A stretch of DNA of 42,801 bases from Lachnospiraceae bacterium (lineage in GTDB: Bacteria > Bacillota > Clostridia > Lachnospirales > Lachnospiraceae), in contig SVEA01000019.1 in assembly GCA_015057615.1 (NCBI GenBank), positions 1-42,801 of the forward strand, read 5' to 3'. The translations under genes were made by a program, and so were the position numbers. The notes below the pieces were generated by a model. That model had not been told where the DNA came from, made no database searches, and saw only the letters and a program-made list of their open reading frames with translations. Numbering within the stretch: position 1 is the first letter of the stretch; every line of letters begins with the position of its first letter. This document shows, one piece after another, positions 41,805 through 42,801 of the stretch.

Positions 41805-42265
41805 TACCTGTCCTCCTCACCCAGCGTAATATTACTGTATCGAAAGCTGTTTCGCTCATCTGCTTCTTTGCGTTCCTCTGCCTCATACTCCAGCATATAC
41901 TCTTCGAATGCATTCTGCTTCAGCTTATCCTGAATTTTACGTTCTGCCATTGCATTCTTTAATTTAATTCTTGCAGCTTCCAGACGTTTTTTTGCTTCCT
42001 TAACAATATTCTTCTGCTGGTTGATTTTTAACTTCATTATTTTAATAGCTTCCTCGCAATGTCGGATTTCTGTCAGATCCAGTATTGACCTTCTTAATTC
42101 TCTTAACATATCCTCATAGGAGCGCTTCTGCTCCTCCAGACAATCCAGTTTTTCCTCTTCCTTCGTAAGCTGGAGTCTTGCCATACTGTAGGCATTCTTC
42201 GCCTGCTCTTCCAGCTTCACTTTGATCTGCAGAATATTCTCCATACGATAACGAAATTTTTTCAT
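41804..42265 (-). CDS. fliJ: Flagellar export stalk protein FliJ
   Basis: 153 residues, almost entirely helical coiled coil, beginning KKFRYRMENILQIKVKLEEQ, which is characteristic of FliJ. It forms the central stalk of the FliI ATPase ring. Overlaps fliI by four bases (ATGA) and the following gene by one. Confidence 0.93.
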   Translation of the reverse strand: MKKFRYRMENILQIKVKLEEQAKNAYSMARLQLTKEEEKLDCLEEQKRSYEDMLRELRRSILDLTEIRHCEEAIKIMKLKINQQKNIVKEAKKRLEAARIKLKNAMAERKIQDKLKQNAFEEYMLEYEAEERKEADERNSFRYSNITLGEEDR

Positions 42266-42801
42266 TCTTTAAATATCTCCATAAGCGAATCAATTTCATC
42301 CTCAAATCCCAGCTTCTGATCGACATTCTGCATAAGGAATGCATTGACTTCCTTTATTTTTGATATCGCGTAATCGATCTCTTCATTGGAACCGCTCTTA
42401 TAGGCTCCTATATTGATTAAATCCTCCGCATCCTGATAGGTCGCCAAGACATTTTTCAGCCTTCCTGACGCAGCCTTATGCTCGTCGCTGATAATGCTGC
42501 TCATAACACGGGAAATACTTTGCAGAACATCGATGGCTGGGTAATGATTCTTCTGTGCCAGCTTTCGAGAAAGCATAATATGTCCATCTAAGATACTTCT
42601 TGCCGTATCCGTGATCGGCTCATTAAAATCATCTCCGTCCACCAAAACCGTATAAAGACCGGTAATGGAGCCGCAATCGGAATTTCCCGCCCGTTCCAGT
42701 AGCTTCGGCATTTCCGCATAGACGCTGGGAGGATACCCTCTGGATACCGGAGGTTCCCCGGACGCCAGACCGATTTCCCGCTGTGCCATAGAAAAACGGG
42801 T
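42262..42801 (-). CDS. fliI: Flagellar export ATPase FliI (C-terminal part only)
   Basis: 180 residues are in the window and the frame continues past the right edge. SVTRF-type sequence TRFSMAQREIGLASGEPP, then SRGYPPSVYAEMPKLLERAG, GSITGLYTVLVDGDDFNEPI and ILDGHIMLSRKLAQKNHYPA are the conserved C-terminal half of the F1-beta-like ATPase. The Walker A part lies outside the window. The ATG at 42789 is internal, not the start. Confidence 0.97.
   Translation of the reverse strand, partial: TRFSMAQREIGLASGEPPVSRGYPPSVYAEMPKLLERAGNSDCGSITGLYTVLVDGDDFNEPITDTARSILDGHIMLSRKLAQKNHYPAIDVLQSISRVMSSIISDEHKAASGRLKNVLATYQDAEDLINIGAYKSGSNEEIDYAISKIKEVNAFLMQNVDQKLGFEDEIDSLMEIFKE

Overview
The window looks like a chromosomal segment of a motile, low-GC, Gram-positive anaerobe, most likely a clostridium of the Lachnospiraceae type. 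The evidence is a fla/che operon in Bacillus/Clostridium order, strong GGAGG ribosome binding sites, FliY instead of a short FliN, CheC and CheD, FapA/DUF342 and SwrB-like genes, and a transposase of a type I associate with Lachnospiraceae. Almost every gene is on the minus strand, so transcription runs from the right edge to the left.

Right and centre (about 42801 down to 11526) is one long flagellar/chemotaxis operon. Its order is fliI (partial), fliJ, a MotE-like gene, fliK, flgD, a TIGR02530-type gene, flgE, flbD, motA, motB, fliL, fliM, fliY, cheY, fliO, fliP, fliQ, fliR, flhB, flhA, flhF, flhG, a PilZ gene, cheB, cheA, cheW, cheC, cheD, a small membrane protein, sigD/fliA, fapA-like, a small basic protein, a SwrB/DUF6115-like gene and an MltG-like repeat protein. 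The operon closes with a minus-strand terminator at 11387-11430. These genes encode the export gate, rod/hook assembly, stator, C-ring switch, chemosensory signalling, the flagellar number and placement GTPases, and the late sigma factor. No cheR or cheV is in the window. Several gene junctions carry foldback DNA: three related 190-290 bp MITE-like elements (15073-15359, 22548-22745, 40613-40873) and short hairpin arrays (17822-18033, 28082-28130, 35600-35835, 37329-37410, 40993-41027).

The middle accessory island (about 11460 down to 6000) lies between the operon and rpsB. It holds a small plus-strand membrane protein gene, a gene fragment, IS remnants, a secreted Big2/transglutaminase-like protein broken by a one-base frameshift in a homopolymer, another secreted protein of unknown function, and a decayed transposase. 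It ends at rpsB-tsf, which also follows the fla/che operon in Bacillus subtilis, so the island interrupts an ancestral linkage.

The left end (tsf to base 1) is AT-rich and accessory. It has a possible group II intron remnant and a nest of TTTGCGTA/TACGCAAA repeats. Beyond these is what looks like a peptide natural-product (RiPP-like) locus: a short Cys-rich peptide ending in C-X5-C-X5-C, an ABC exporter, a broken S8 (subtilisin-like) protease, and the start of a P-loop/DUF1611-like protein that runs off the edge. The Cys-rich peptide is the best candidate for something undescribed, though its start codon is unresolved. No tRNA, rRNA or CRISPR array was seen.
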